Position numbers and translations under genes: made by a program. A stretch of 64,000 nt of DNA, taken from Bathynomus jamesi (taxonomy: Eukaryota; Arthropoda; Malacostraca; Isopoda; Cirolanidae). Each line of letters opens with the position of its first letter. The first letter of the stretch is position 1. Under the pieces are notes generated by a model that did no database searches, was not told where the DNA came from, and was given only the letters and a program-made list of their open reading frames with translations. Location: the NCBI GenBank assembly GCA_023014485.1, contig JAJOZX010000484.1, forward strand, positions 547,001 through 611,000, given 5' to 3'. Below, in pieces: positions 21,827 through 32,144 of the stretch.

Positions 21827-21831
21827 CAGAC

Positions 21832-22088
21832 CGTGCATGGAACAAGGAACTCTTCTGGGATAATTAAATCCACTATAGTCCGAATAAATAATGGTAAATG
21901 ACAAATACCATAGTTTTTCTTTTTCATGATGCTAGCCCGACGTGGGCAACGGGTCACTCGCAAAGAGGTCCCATAAATATAGCTTCCCTCACCAGCTATC
22001 TGCAAAGCAGACAGGATCCAGCTTTGGGACGTGGATTTAATTACCCCAGAAGAGTTCCTTGTTCCATGCACGGTCTGTGTGTATCATA
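21832..22088. mobile_element. Repeat R1, copy c, with 56-bp inverted termini
   Basis: 21832-21887 and 22031-22086 are inverted repeats differing at one base (outer TGATACACACAGACCGTGCA, inner ...AATTAAATCCAC) around a 143-bp centre. TA lies on both outer sides. The centre plus one arm form copies a and b at 1-147 and 391-602. This copy shows the repeat can exist as a two-armed element, so R1 is plausibly a small TIR transposon with a TA target. Confidence 0.7.
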
Positions 22089-22119
22089 AAAAACTCAGGG
22101 AACCATTCTGAGTTCATTC

Positions 22120-22122
<3 letters not shown>

Positions 22123-22178
<56 letters not shown>
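22123..22178. repeat. (TA)n microsatellite at LTR edge
   Basis: A pure TA run directly abutting the outer end of the 3' LTR of element A. Confidence 0.95.
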
Positions 22179-22180
<2 letters not shown>

Positions 22181-22788
22181 CCTCCGTCTATGGCCTTGGG
22201 CGGTTGGAAGTTGACGGGGGTTCTGGTTAGGTGGTAGCAACGGATTTGTTACTCTGGAGTATCTGGTACCATATAGGGAATCGCAGAAGTTTCTCTTATA
22301 CTACTCTCCGATTTCTTCTTGTAGTGGATCGGAGATTTCTGTCAAGCTTACTAAATTCTCTGAAGGTTCTCCGATTCTTCTTGTAATGTATCGGGAAATT
22401 ATTTTTCTCTATTTAAGACTAAGTTCTCTGAAGAGAGCAAGGCTCGAAGGAGACGACAAAGATATTCTCTTACTGTAGTTTACTGCTAAAATGTTACAGG
22501 TAATGCTCAACCTCTAAGTTAGATCAGACAAATCAGAATAATAATTTGAAAAATTGTTTGACTATTTATACTGAATTTTTGGTGACATCATTATTATTTA
22601 ATGTTCACTTGTTTTGTTTATTATTATCAAGAGGCTGAATTATTTTGCAAAATATTTGAAGATAAGGTAAATATTTTAGCTGTAGCAATGTCTAAACAGA
22701 TAAGCAAGATATTTGAAGATGAAGCCATATTTTTATTTTAAACCGCATATTGACAGAGCTGATGTCATCATGATCTGCCGAGTTAACT
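22179..22788 (-). repeat. 3' LTR of element A
   Basis: About 610 bp matching 35758-36535 (minus the MITE) and 43865-44482. The start is taken at AGTTAACTCGGCAG (minus strand) by analogy with errantivirus LTRs that begin AGTTAA. The end GACGGAGGGG abuts the TA microsatellite. There is a 5-base difference at the very end (TTAA in other copies is replaced by TATA). Confidence 0.8.
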
Positions 22789-23368
22789 AAAAGTGGAAAT
22801 CGAAATATGCATTTATGAATTACAATTAAACAAGTATATGAGCAAAAATTAAATGCCTAAAATGTAAAATTAAATATTAAGTAAGACATGACTTCATCTT
22901 TTACAACGAAGCGAGAATGTATGAAGAAAATGAACATTGCAGAATTTAAGAAGATTACATTATGAAGCTAAATCTAAAAAAAATGATTAAATAAATTAAA
23001 AAGAAATATTTCATCAATTATTCAGCAAAAATAAAATAGAAATAAAGTAAAAAATTTATCGTGTCAGCGTTATGCGAATTTGGACTGTATATGTAAAAAT
23101 GAATATAAGAATATAAATATATACAAATATAAGTATTATATGAATATAAAGACATGAATAGAGGAATTATTCATTGTTCGTTTTTTACAGGGCTCTCTCA
23201 TCTAGAATGACATTACAATAATATAACATCCTAACTAATTCTAACCAGATGATAATTAATGGTTTTATAATACAGGTTTATATACAGCACATGAGTTGGG
23301 GTGGTTTAGTCTAGTTCACGTGGTCTGGGTATGCACTCTTAGTCGTACATATATAATTTGACATAGTA
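22789..23368 (-). other. Element A 3' untranslated region
   Basis: AT-rich non-coding sequence homologous to 43380-43864 of fragment B, lying between the envelope remnant and the 3' LTR. Confidence 0.8.
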
Positions 23369-24076
23369 CGAGGGGCGGTCAGAAAATAAGTTTACACGCC
23401 GTATAATTTCGTAACTAAAGGACATACATTAATTATGTATCAGGTGAATCCGTTAATCATTGTTGGCAGCACTGCATGTCGATTCGGCTGCCATCTACCG
23501 TACATTGGTTATATGAATCAGTTGAACATGGCGGCTCGACTGGAACAGTGCCCTGTACTCCGTAGCAGTCCAGGACGTTTACGTTTAATGGCCGCTCGTA
23601 AACGTTCCAGTGTTGAACAATATGCAGCTGCGTTGATTGTTGTGCCTTTTTGCATAAAGTCTGCAAGCAAAACGGTTTTGTGTTCCCAAAACACGGTAAC
23701 CATCACTTTGCCAGTAGACCTCACAATCTTGAACTTCTTTGGTCGCGGGGACCCAGGGTGTCTCCATTCCATGCTGGCACATTTTGTTTCCGGAGTACGG
23801 TGATGAACCCATGTCTCGTGTCCTGTGACAATGCGCTCGAGAAATTCTTGACCACTGACAGACTCGAAATATCGTTGCAGAAATGACAGGGCACTGTTCC
23901 AGTCGAGCCGCCATGTTCAACTGACTCATATAACCAATGTACGGTAGATGGCAGCCGAATCGACGTGCAGTGTTGGCAACAATGATTAACGAATTCACCT
24001 GATACAAACATAATCAATGTAGGTCCTTTAGTTACGAAATTATACGCCGTGTAAACTTATTTTCTGACCGCCTTCG
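23369..24076. mobile_element. Fold-back mariner with about 185-bp inverted arms
   Basis: Left arm 23369-about 23550 begins CGAGGGGCGGTCAGAAAATA. The right arm, about 23890-24076, is its near-exact complement and ends TTTTCTGACCGCCTTCG. TA lies on both sides. The arms reach well beyond a normal 30-bp mariner TIR and include about 150 bp of 5' untranslated and N-terminal coding sequence. The centre holds a transposase fragment. It sits in the 3' region of element A, directly after the envelope remnant. Confidence 0.88.
23518..23890 (-). pseudogene. mariner transposase central fragment
   Basis: Two overlapping frames on the minus strand read VVKNF..., then TGHETWVHH-like sequence, MEWRHPGSPRPKKFKI and GKVMVTVFW, then LADFMQKGTTINAAAYCSTL. 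In mariners the first block is TGDETWVHH, so the first catalytic Asp is replaced by His here. The HTH domain and the rest of the catalytic domain are absent. The fragment lies between the fold-back arms. Confidence 0.82.
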
Positions 24077-24120
24077 TACAATGTTTTTTGATCTTTGCCA
24101 TTGCGAGAATAGTCTTTTCA

Positions 24121-24351
24121 CTACAAATATACCGAGAATAATAGCACACACAATGATAATACTGACGGCAGATGTTGAAAAATAATTGTTACTGGTTGCA
24201 ATATTTGTAAAAGGTTATTCTGGTTATCATCCGAAATTTTAAAACGACTCAAATGATCATTCCATTTAAGGACATGAAGTCCGGGTGGGATGGTCACCGG
24301 TTTCATGGGGGAATTCAAGATTTCTATAATCGGTTTGAATTTTAATTTCAA
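24121..24351 (-). pseudogene. Envelope (F-type) C-terminal remnant of element A
   Basis: This matches the last part of the envelope-like gene in fragment B (43080-43260), covering the stem region and the start of the membrane-spanning segment. The larger upstream part of the gene is absent. The deletion edge lies near 24352-24405, where pol-linker sequence begins. Errantiviruses and related gypsy elements carry envelope genes akin to the fusion proteins of some insect viruses. Here it is a small non-functional relic. Confidence 0.75.
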
Positions 24352-24405
24352 ACAGAAAGGGGTACGCGTTGTTAATTGTAATCTGAAAATTATAAGGGGA
24401 CAATT

Positions 24406-27400
24406 TTATTCATATCTATGTCTTAAATTATACGGAGCTGTTGGTGGTCGTGTAGATGTTTGTGTTTGTGTGTGGAGTGATCGGCCTCGTTTAAGTGGTA
24501 GTGGGGGTCGAACATTAAACTCGGATTCTGAGTGTGTTCGTTTTTGTCGTGAAGGTTCTAGTTCACGTGGTTGATGCATTTGCGGCCGGTATGTAGGGTC
24601 CGTGCGTCGATCATCAACTGGTGAGGGTGGTGACTGAGGAGATGGTGGAGATGAAGGAGATGGTGGAGTTGGAGGAGATGGGTGGAGTTCCACTGAGTGA
24701 TCCTCTAGAAGGGGTTTCTCCAGGGTCTGGTTCCGATAGGACTCTCGGTTCTGGGACCTCTTCTTGTTCAGAGATTGGCTCGAGTACTGGTAGTATTACG
24801 AGGTACCAAGATTCGTCACGGGTAGTGGTTTCTGCGGTGACCACTTCGGTTTTGTGGTCCCTGTTGGATTTGTTAATACCTTGATCTTTTGAAGGATAGG
24901 CGGCTCGAACGCCTGGCAGATGTTTTTTGGGAAGGTGTTGTTCAGCAGCTATCTTCAAAATATCAGCGTGAATGATCTTTTGTTTGGAATGGTCTCGGAG
25001 GTCAAGATTTCGTAATGGTTCTTTCCGAGGTTTTTCATAATCCTATATAGGCCATCCCATTTAGGGTATAATTTGCGATGAGCACTTGGCGGTTTCACGC
25101 TCTTTATGTAACATCGCATACCGACGATTATAGTCCGTTGATGGGGATAACGCCGATGTTGCTCTTTCTCCATCTGTTTGTTTCGTTGGTCGAGGGCATT
25201 ATCGGATTATGTCAAAAATTTTGAAAGATCGTTCAACTAGTTGTTGATTTGCTTCTGCCATCTCGGAAGGTGTTAGAATTGCCGGGTCGATTTGATCAGG
25301 CAAATCAAAAGGTTGCCGTTTGTCGTAGTAATATAGGACGAAATGAGGGGTGTCCCCGATGGACACGTTATAGACGTTGTTGATGGCTGTTTGCACCATG
25401 GGGAGGGAATCATCCCATATACGGGAGGATGCATCGACAACATGGCGGAGGGCTTCTAAGCTCTTCCGATTGTGTCTTTCCACTAAGCCGTTTGCCTGCG
25501 GATGGTATGCCACAATGTGTGTTTTTAATTTTACACATGTTACAGAGTGACTCGAACAGTTTGGAAGTGAAACTAAGGGCGTTATCCGAAATTAGGATGG
25601 AAGGAGTAGTATGGTTTTGGATGACGCGTTCCACTAGGGCTCTTGCCACAGTTTCAGAGGTCTGGTTTGGAATGGTAACTACTTCACTGTAACGCGAGAA
25701 GTGGCCCGTAAACACAATGATGTTCTGGTTTCCCTTTGATGTTTTGGGGAATGGTCCTAGTATGTCCATTCCAGTTCTTTGCCAGGGCCGTTGGCATACT
25801 GGATATTTATGCATGGGAGCTGTGGATGGTACGTTGCTTTTATATTTTAAAGAAGACGGGCATTCAGCGATGTATTATTCATGTACCTTTTATTTCATTT
25901 CGGGAAAATGGTATCGTTCCAAAAGACTCTTGATGGTGCGATTCGGCCCCATGTGGCCATAAAAAGATGAGTCGTAACAAAGTCCGATGGCTATATCTAC
26001 GAGATCCTTTGGTATTTCCACGAGATCGTTTCCATCTTCGTTCCTAAAATGTACGAGCCCATCTTTTATGTTGTACTGGTCTTTTAACTTTGATGGTTCC
26101 TTTTGTTCCAGGCGCGCCCGAAGGTTCTGGGTGTGTTGGTCCTGTTGTTGGAAGTATTGCAGACATTCATGGTCGAGCACAGGAAGAGTTTCTATCTTAT
26201 TCACTTGAGTGTTCGGCTTGAGTCTCGACAATCCGTCTGGAATCACTTGAAGTTTTCCTGGTTTGTATACGATTTTTGCCGCAAAGTCCTGAATCAACAG
26301 AGCCCACTACTCAACCTTCCTTCAAGTAGCTTATCCTTGAAGAGATACGTGAGTGGCTTAAGGTCAGTTTTGATGGTTACATTGTAGCAGTAGAAGATAT
26401 TTCGGAATTTTTTCAAAGCCCAATATACCGCTAGGGCCTCTCGGTCAGTAGTTGAATAATTCCGTTGAGGTCCAGAGAGAAGCTGACCGGCATAAGCAAT
26501 GGGCAATTCCACACCATCCTGTAATAGGACGGCTCCTAGTCCATAGGAGAAAGCATCTGTGGCTATGACAAAGGATTTGGTGTAATCGGGATATTGGAGG
26601 ATGGGATGACAAGTTAGTTTACCTATTAAAGTTTCAAAAACATGTTTGTGATCAGATTCCCAATTAAATTTAGCATTTTACTGGAACAAATTGATAATGG
26701 GTTTAGCAATGTTCGAAAATTGGGGGCTAAAATTTAGATAGAATCCGACAATTTCAATAAATGCACGAGCGTTGTCAATGGTTTTAGGTACAGGGTATCT
26801 TTCCAGTGGTTCAAGTTTGGCTGGATGAGGTTTAATTCCAGTGGATGATAGTAGAAATCCTAAGTATATGAGGGATTCCTGTAAAAAGTTGCACTTTGCA
26901 AGTTTCAGTTTAAGGTGTGCTTTTCTCAACCGTGATAGCACATTCTGAAGACATTGAAAGTATGTTTTTATATCCGAACTATAAACGATAATATCGTCAA
27001 GATAGACAAGAGCTTCGACAACTAATAGGTCGGAAAGGACTTTATTCATCAACCTAGAGAAATTAACAGGCCCATTTCGGACTCAAAAAAGTAAAACCTG
27101 GAATTTGTAATAGCCTCGATTAGTGGAGAAAGCAGTTAATGCCCGAGATTCGGGACTGACCTCCATTTGCCAGTAATCGGATGCTAAATCGGGGGATGAA
27201 AAGAAATTAACTCTCCCTACGTTCAGAATTGTTTCCTGCACGTTTGGAATAGGGAAACGGTCTGGGATGGTAATGTGGTTTAGGCGTCTAAAATCTATAC
27301 AAGGGCGAGATGTTCCGTCCTTTTTGGAAACAAGAATCATAGGAGCGTACCAGGGACTAGCCGAAGGCTGAATGACATCCTGCTCCAATATGTCCTTGAT

Positions 27401-28780
27401 GTGTTCCTCAATAGTTACTAATTGGGAATGTGGAACCCTATAGGGAGGAATGAAGATGGGTTTGGAATTGGGTTCCAGCTTGATTTCGAAAGGGACCAAA
27501 TTAGTTCGGCCCAGAGGATCTCCTTTTAGGGCAATCACATCTCTATTTCTTATCAGGAAATCGAGAAGTGATTCCAGTAGTTTGGGATCCTGTAAGGCTG
27601 GTGACTCCTGAAGGGAGTGCTCCAGACATTTCTTATATTCTTCTTTTAATGCTGAAGGGTTTAACTCTAAGGAACTGGAAACACGATTTATAGTACTGGT
27701 GGGGAAATCTGAATTTATTTCTACTGTGGAAACAGTTCCTATTCTCTGATTTGAAGTTAATTCAATAGGGCTTTTTCCTTTGTTTAAACAAACAACAGGG
27801 ATAGCTGAATTCTGACTATGACTAAGAACTTGGGCAATAAGAACATCTCTCTTGAAATTACTTTTCTCTGTAATAAGAGTACGATCTGACTCTAATAGTT
27901 TTCCTTGACCGTTTACTACTCTTGCTAGGAAACAAATCTTCTCATAAGGTGCTACTGTTATATGCTCTGTAGGGCATATGAAAAATTGTGAATCTGACTC
28001 TGGTTCGGCGATTAAAATTTGCCTTATTGGCTGAAAAATCGTTTCAGTTGGATTTCGAATCTCAACTGCTGAGTTAACTGAAACTGGCTGACTGGAAACT
28101 GACTGAATGAATGACTGACTGGAAACTGACTGACTGGAAACTGACTGTGTTGATCCTACTGGATTCAACAACTGGAACTGATTACTCTGGGGCTGATTTC
28201 TGGGGCGGTTGTCCCTCTGGATGCAACCGACTGACTTGAACTGCTATAACTGGAGTGGGTTTCCTATTTCTTTCGGAAATCCGAACTAAACTGATTCTGT
28301 TAGCATTAGCTGATGCTGTCTATTATTCTCATGGAGAGGGTGTGTCCTATTTCTACACTTAACTAATTTTCCGGCTGGGTAAATTTCCCATTGATTCCGG
28401 TTGAAGAAATCCATACCTAGTAATATCTGTCTGAAAGGTGGCGACTGCGTCCACAATACAACATTTTGGGATATACCGCGTTACCAACTTCTAAATATAA
28501 TTCGATTGCTCCATATGTAGGTATGGGTGTGCCTGTAACTCCTCTGAGTTGGCAGGAAGGTGCCTTAATTTCATATTTATAATCTGTACCCTCTAGTAAC
28601 TCATCTGCACATTGCTTCTTATTTAATGTCGCATGTGCTCCTGTATCTAGGAGAGTGGTTACATCTCGGTTAGCTGTGCTGCAATTTATTATTAAATCTA
28701 GTAGGTTAGCACCTATTATCCTGATGGGTAGTTTATGTGTGTATTTGGGTTTATTACTGCTATTTAGGAGGGAGGAAGTT
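24406..28780 (-). pseudogene. Pol polyprotein of element A, broken
   Basis: Minus-strand order: aspartic protease with LLDTGAHATL (about 28650), a linker, RT fingers and palm (FIPPYRVPHSQL, WYAPMILVSKKDGTSRPCID, about 27450-27290), catalytic YLDDIIVYS (about 27000), RNase H (YSTTDREALAVYWALKKF, about 26430) and integrase core (MDILGPFPKTS, SILISDNALSF, then HPQANGLVERHNRKSL with the catalytic Glu). A GPY/F-like end with PKWDGLYRI follows near 25050. Frames change near 27085, 26680, 26295, 25890 and 25500, with a stop after FPEMK near the integrase zinc region. An acidic linker (24406-24958) follows. The enzyme set is that of Ty3/gypsy elements. Confidence 0.9.
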
Positions 28781-28961
28781 GAACTGCTGTCTCCAAAATG
28801 GGATCTAAAAATGAACTTGATATGACTTCTATGGGAGGACCTGAGTCATATTCTACGGGATCACCATACACTGGAAGGTCTTTTTGAAAAGTGTACTCTG
28901 GGGAAACTGATTCTTCAACGGGTACGTCTACGTACCGGACCATCTGACCTTGCTGATTATA

Positions 28962-30164
28962 TTAGGGTCTGGACATCGGGTAATAGTGTGGTTGACCTTG
29001 TGGTCGTGATCTATTTGGTTGGTGGTTCTGTTGAGGTTGGGAACTAACTGGTTTTTGAGAATTGGAGGGCTTCTGGGAACGTTGGTGATTTGATCTCTGG
29101 AAGTGAGGCCTGTACCCTGCAGGGGCTTTGTCAGTACATTTTTGTCGGTTACCACGGCGATGACCATGTTCATAACAGTGGGAGCAATAAGGGGGATGAT
29201 TGCATTGACTCATCATGTGCCTAAAACTATCACAATTAAAACACTGATGAGGAGGGCGTGCATTCTGGGTTTGTGGGGCTTGTTTCTGAGGTGTTGTTCC
29301 CTGCATCGGCTCGATTTATAGGGTTGTTGTTGTTGTTGTTGTTGTTGTTGCTGTTGCTGCTGCTGCTGCTGCTGCTGCTGAATGTAGTGTATGGGGGTCT
29401 CTCTACCCTTTCGGTAGTTCTGGCTCTCTAAGTCTGGGTAATGTTCCCTTGTTTTATTTATGGCTTCACTTACTAGTTTGTCACTATTTAGACACTCTTG
29501 AAATTTCTTTTTAAGTGCTACGGGTAGGTTTTGGTAAATGGATGCTGCTACTATTGGGTTTCTTTGCTTTGAAGTGAATGTAATGTTGTATGCATTTTCA
29601 GCGGTTCGGAGGGCTTCTACGAGTTTATGTGTTCGTGTAATAAAATTATTTAAATCTTCGTGTTCTTCTTTCTTCCATTTAGCTTGGAAGACAGCTTCTA
29701 ATGTAGCCAAAGGTTGTGCGACTGTTATTGCTTTGAAAAATTCTAATAAGTGTTTTTTTAAAATTGTCCCAAGTTGTAGCTTCGCTAATGGATGGGACGT
29801 ATGTAACTGTATCGTGGGCATTCCACTCTTTAGGGTCGATAAACCTCTTAGCGTCCCTAATCTTTATATCATCATCTGTGATGCTTTCGCGTAAGAAATG
29901 CTGTTCTCGTGACGCAATCCAAGGTCTTACGCGCGGTTCAACGAAGTTATTATCTATGGTTCCCTTAAAAATTAGGACAGTATGGGGAAGGTTTAAAGTC
30001 TACCTAAGTTAATGTATGCTGGGGTAGCAGTTTAAGACATGTTGGCTTGTGCTTGATCTGAAGTTTGCGGTGCTTGGAAATATGCTTGAAAGGCGCGGGG
30101 TAGGTGGAAAAATGGGTGTAGGGGAATTTTCAATGTCAGAGAGTGCACCGTCTGAATCGCTCAT
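28962..30164 (-). pseudogene. Gag of element A with poly-Gln tract
   Basis: The candidate start is ATG at 30164 (MSDSDGALSDIENSP). In-frame stops lie about 50 codons on, and a frame change is near 29780. The central frame (29213-29821) has the capsid-like block KWKKEEHEDLNNFITRTHKL and a run of about 20 Gln (29318-29380) encoded by CAA/CAG. The next frame (28962-29306) has two zinc-knuckle motifs, CFNCDSFRHMMSQC (CCHC) and CSHCYEHGHRRGNRQKC (a stretched variant). A frame change coincides with the border of the Gln tract, consistent with repeat slippage. Gag would form the particle and bind RNA. Confidence 0.85.
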
Positions 30165-30677
30165 ATGTAAAGGTACTGTTAATGTATTCTAATTTGGTCT
30201 GCTTAACCGATCTTAATCTATGGAATGATCACTTGAGTGGCTTTCCTAACTACTCTCTCTAAGAAATACACAAATAAATGCACAACAATTTTCCCAACTA
30301 GGGAAAAATTTGAAAAAATTGTAAACAAAATAATAAAAAAAATGTAAACAAAATTTCACTCGAATGTACGTGAATGTACGGTAATATTATGATTGGCATA
30401 TTAAATAAAATTATTCTATGTTAACTATAATAGTAGAAATAACTCGGTTTCAATAAAATGAAATGTATCACTGGTGTATGGAGTGTTCATTGTGTTTTGT
30501 ATTGACTCTGGGTTGATACTAATTATTAACTGCTAATTATACTTCTCAAATCTTCAAGGAAATCCTTGAAGACGTGCCCTGAAGACGTGTCTTGCTGGCC
30601 ACTTGTTCCTGGACGAGGAATGGGCGTGGAGAACTTGGAGTCATGACACACCGGTCGAATGATGGACGTGAAAAACT
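30165..30677 (-). other. Element A leader, distal part
   Basis: Untranslated leader between the PBS and gag, cut by element C. It contains a local direct repeat around GAAGACGTG (30570-30590) and a block similar to 35667-35690 (TGACACACCGGTC / TGACACGCCGGTC). Confidence 0.6.
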
Positions 30678-31145
30678 TGTAGTGAATACTCTTATTTTAG
30701 TTTCAAGATAAATGTTAATTTTACCGTCTTGAATTTCGGAATAGCTATAAATTCATTTTAAATTAGTTACCCATCATAATTCAATTGTAAACCACATTAA
30801 TACTAATTTTATGTATACTGTATTATTTTATTGTATGTAAACATAATTAATTATATATCACAATTGTCAGTTAATTATTTATATTCAAATAATTATTTTA
30901 ATCTAATACCATGTCCATTTTGCAAATAAATAATAGAAATCCATGGGTTATATTTTCCATCCTTGGTACTGTCGCAGTTTCGCCTAACGGACTCAATACG
31001 GCTAGTGAGATAATCACTGGTTGGCACTTAACCAGCGGCAGTGCTTATGGCTACATCATCCAGGTTAACCTATACCGGATAGATGCGCTACGGTCCCAAG
31101 CCGTAGCTTGCCTAGGCCCAACGACGACGACGACGAAAACCAACA
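30678..31145 (+). repeat. 5' LTR of element C
   Basis: TGTAGTGAATAC... to ...AAAACCAACA. AT-rich first half and GC-richer second half with a (ACG)n run near the end. Expected to carry the promoter. A TATA-like ATATATCAC word is near 30850. Confidence 0.95.
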
Positions 31146-31147
31146 AT

Positions 31148-31165
31148 TGGTGACCCCGGAGTTGG
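31148..31165 (+). promoter_or_regulatory. Primer-binding site of element C
   Basis: TGGTGACCCCGGAGTTGG starts two bases after the LTR. The leading TGG matches the complement of a tRNA 3' CCA. The identity of the tRNA is not determined. Confidence 0.8.
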
Positions 31166-31379
31166 ATTCCCCCTTTTACCCGAACGACTAGGACTAGACT
31201 GTAACGTCGTTCGTGCCCATCACCCACTTCACCCGAGCGACTAGGACCAGACTGTAACGTCGCTCGTGCCCTCTGCCCCTCACCCCTGCCCGTGCGCTCT
31301 GTGCCTGCGCTCGTCTCAACCTCCACTCCTTCGTTGGTAACTTGTCGTCTTGCTTGTACGTCAGCAAGCATAGGAGAAG
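31166..31379 (+). other. Element C leader with internal duplication
   Basis: Contains a direct repeat of about 47 bases (31180-31228 and 31232-31280) around GACTAGGACTAGACTGTAACG, diverged at a few positions. It could be a packaging signal, but this is only inference. Confidence 0.6.
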
Positions 31380-32144
31380 ATGCCTGACGACGCTGGTGCC
31401 ATCTCCCACTTGAGCGTAAAGCTCCCCGTCTTCTGGCCGGGTGATCCATTTATTTGGTTCCACCAAGTGGAATCACAATTCAACTTGGGAAGGATCACCG
31501 CTAGCAGGACAAAATACGATCATGTTTTGTCCTCTCTACCAGCGAGCATCATCTCTGAAGTCCGTGACGTCATCGTGTCTACTTCCACGAGTGAGGACCC
31601 ATTCAACGATCTGAAGTCTGCCATCCTGTGCCGCACCACTGTCTCCGAGCGTGAGAAACTACATCAGTTAATCTCAAAAGAAGAACTTGGAGACCGTAAG
31701 CCCACTCAAATGCTGAGGGCTATGCAGTGCGCTCTAGGCGAACGCGCACAAACCTTCGATAAGGACATCTTTAGACAGTTGTTCTTGCAGAAACTTCCTC
31801 CATCAGCTCAGCGTGTCTTGGCCACTATGGATCCTGCTACTCCAGTTGATAAACTAGCAGAAACTGCCGACAAAGTAGTGGAGATTGACACAGCTCCGGT
31901 CAACAACGTGAACACACAATCGGAACTGGAGTTGAAAGTGGAAGAGTTAAGTCAACAACTCAACCACGTTTGTTCTCTGCTACAAAATCAACGGCAAAGA
32001 AGCCATTCTCGGTCAAGATTTACGAAGAGGCATCGTTCGAGTTCCGGGAAGATCTGCTTCTACCACTCTAAATTTGGAAAGAAGGCTAGGAAGTGCATCT
32101 CCCCTTGCAATTTTTCGTCGGAAAACCCCAGCAGCGAGTCCTAA
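31380..32144 (+). CDS. gag: Gag protein of element C
   Basis: Intact 254-codon frame. Residues 1-180 hold a retrotransposon capsid-like region beginning [21 protein letters not shown] glutamate-rich coiled-coil-like segment follows at about 195-215. A basic stretch ([20 protein letters not shown]) leads to [14 protein letters not shown], a Cys/His zinc-knuckle variant seen in arthropod gypsy Gags. The protein would assemble particles and bind element RNA. The stop overlaps the pol start as TAATG (32142-32146), while the pol frame is also open upstream to 32093. Coupled re-initiation or a -1 frameshift could therefore make Pol. The ATG at 31380 is the first good one after the leader. Confidence 0.92.
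   Translation: MPDDAGAISHLSVKLPVFWPGDPFIWFHQVESQFNLGRITASRTKYDHVLSSLPASIISEVRDVIVSTSTSEDPFNDLKSAILCRTTVSEREKLHQLISKEELGDRKPTQMLRAMQCALGERAQTFDKDIFRQLFLQKLPPSAQRVLATMDPATPVDKLAETADKVVEIDTAPVNNVNTQSELELKVEELSQQLNHVCSLLQNQRQRSHSRSRFTKRHRSSSGKICFYHSKFGKKARKCISPCNFSSENPSSES

Larger units (their letters stand above)
18003..21831 (-). mobile_element. CR1/L2-type LINE, copy 1 (5'-truncated)
   Basis: Minus-strand order: partial ORF1 (21826-21505), ORF2 (21420-18748), about 740 bp of 3' UTR, and a 3' tail of ATTATAAC units. Closely related to 36535-42030 along its length, including the 3' UTR. The match to copy 2 ends at 21831, where repeat R1 begins, so ORF1 lacks its N-terminal part. An esterase-type ORF1, an APE-type ORF2 and a short tandem 3' tail instead of poly(A) point to the CR1/L2 group. 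Confidence 0.9.

Noticed and set aside
29313..29380. Poly-Gln tract as a host glutamine-rich gene
   Set aside because: It lies within a Gag frame between a capsid-like block and zinc knuckles; it is a CAA/CAG repeat inside element A.
30911..31153. 80-codon ORF in the LTR, repeated at 35428
   Set aside because: It is LTR sequence of element C. Its presence in both copies reflects LTR identity, not selection.
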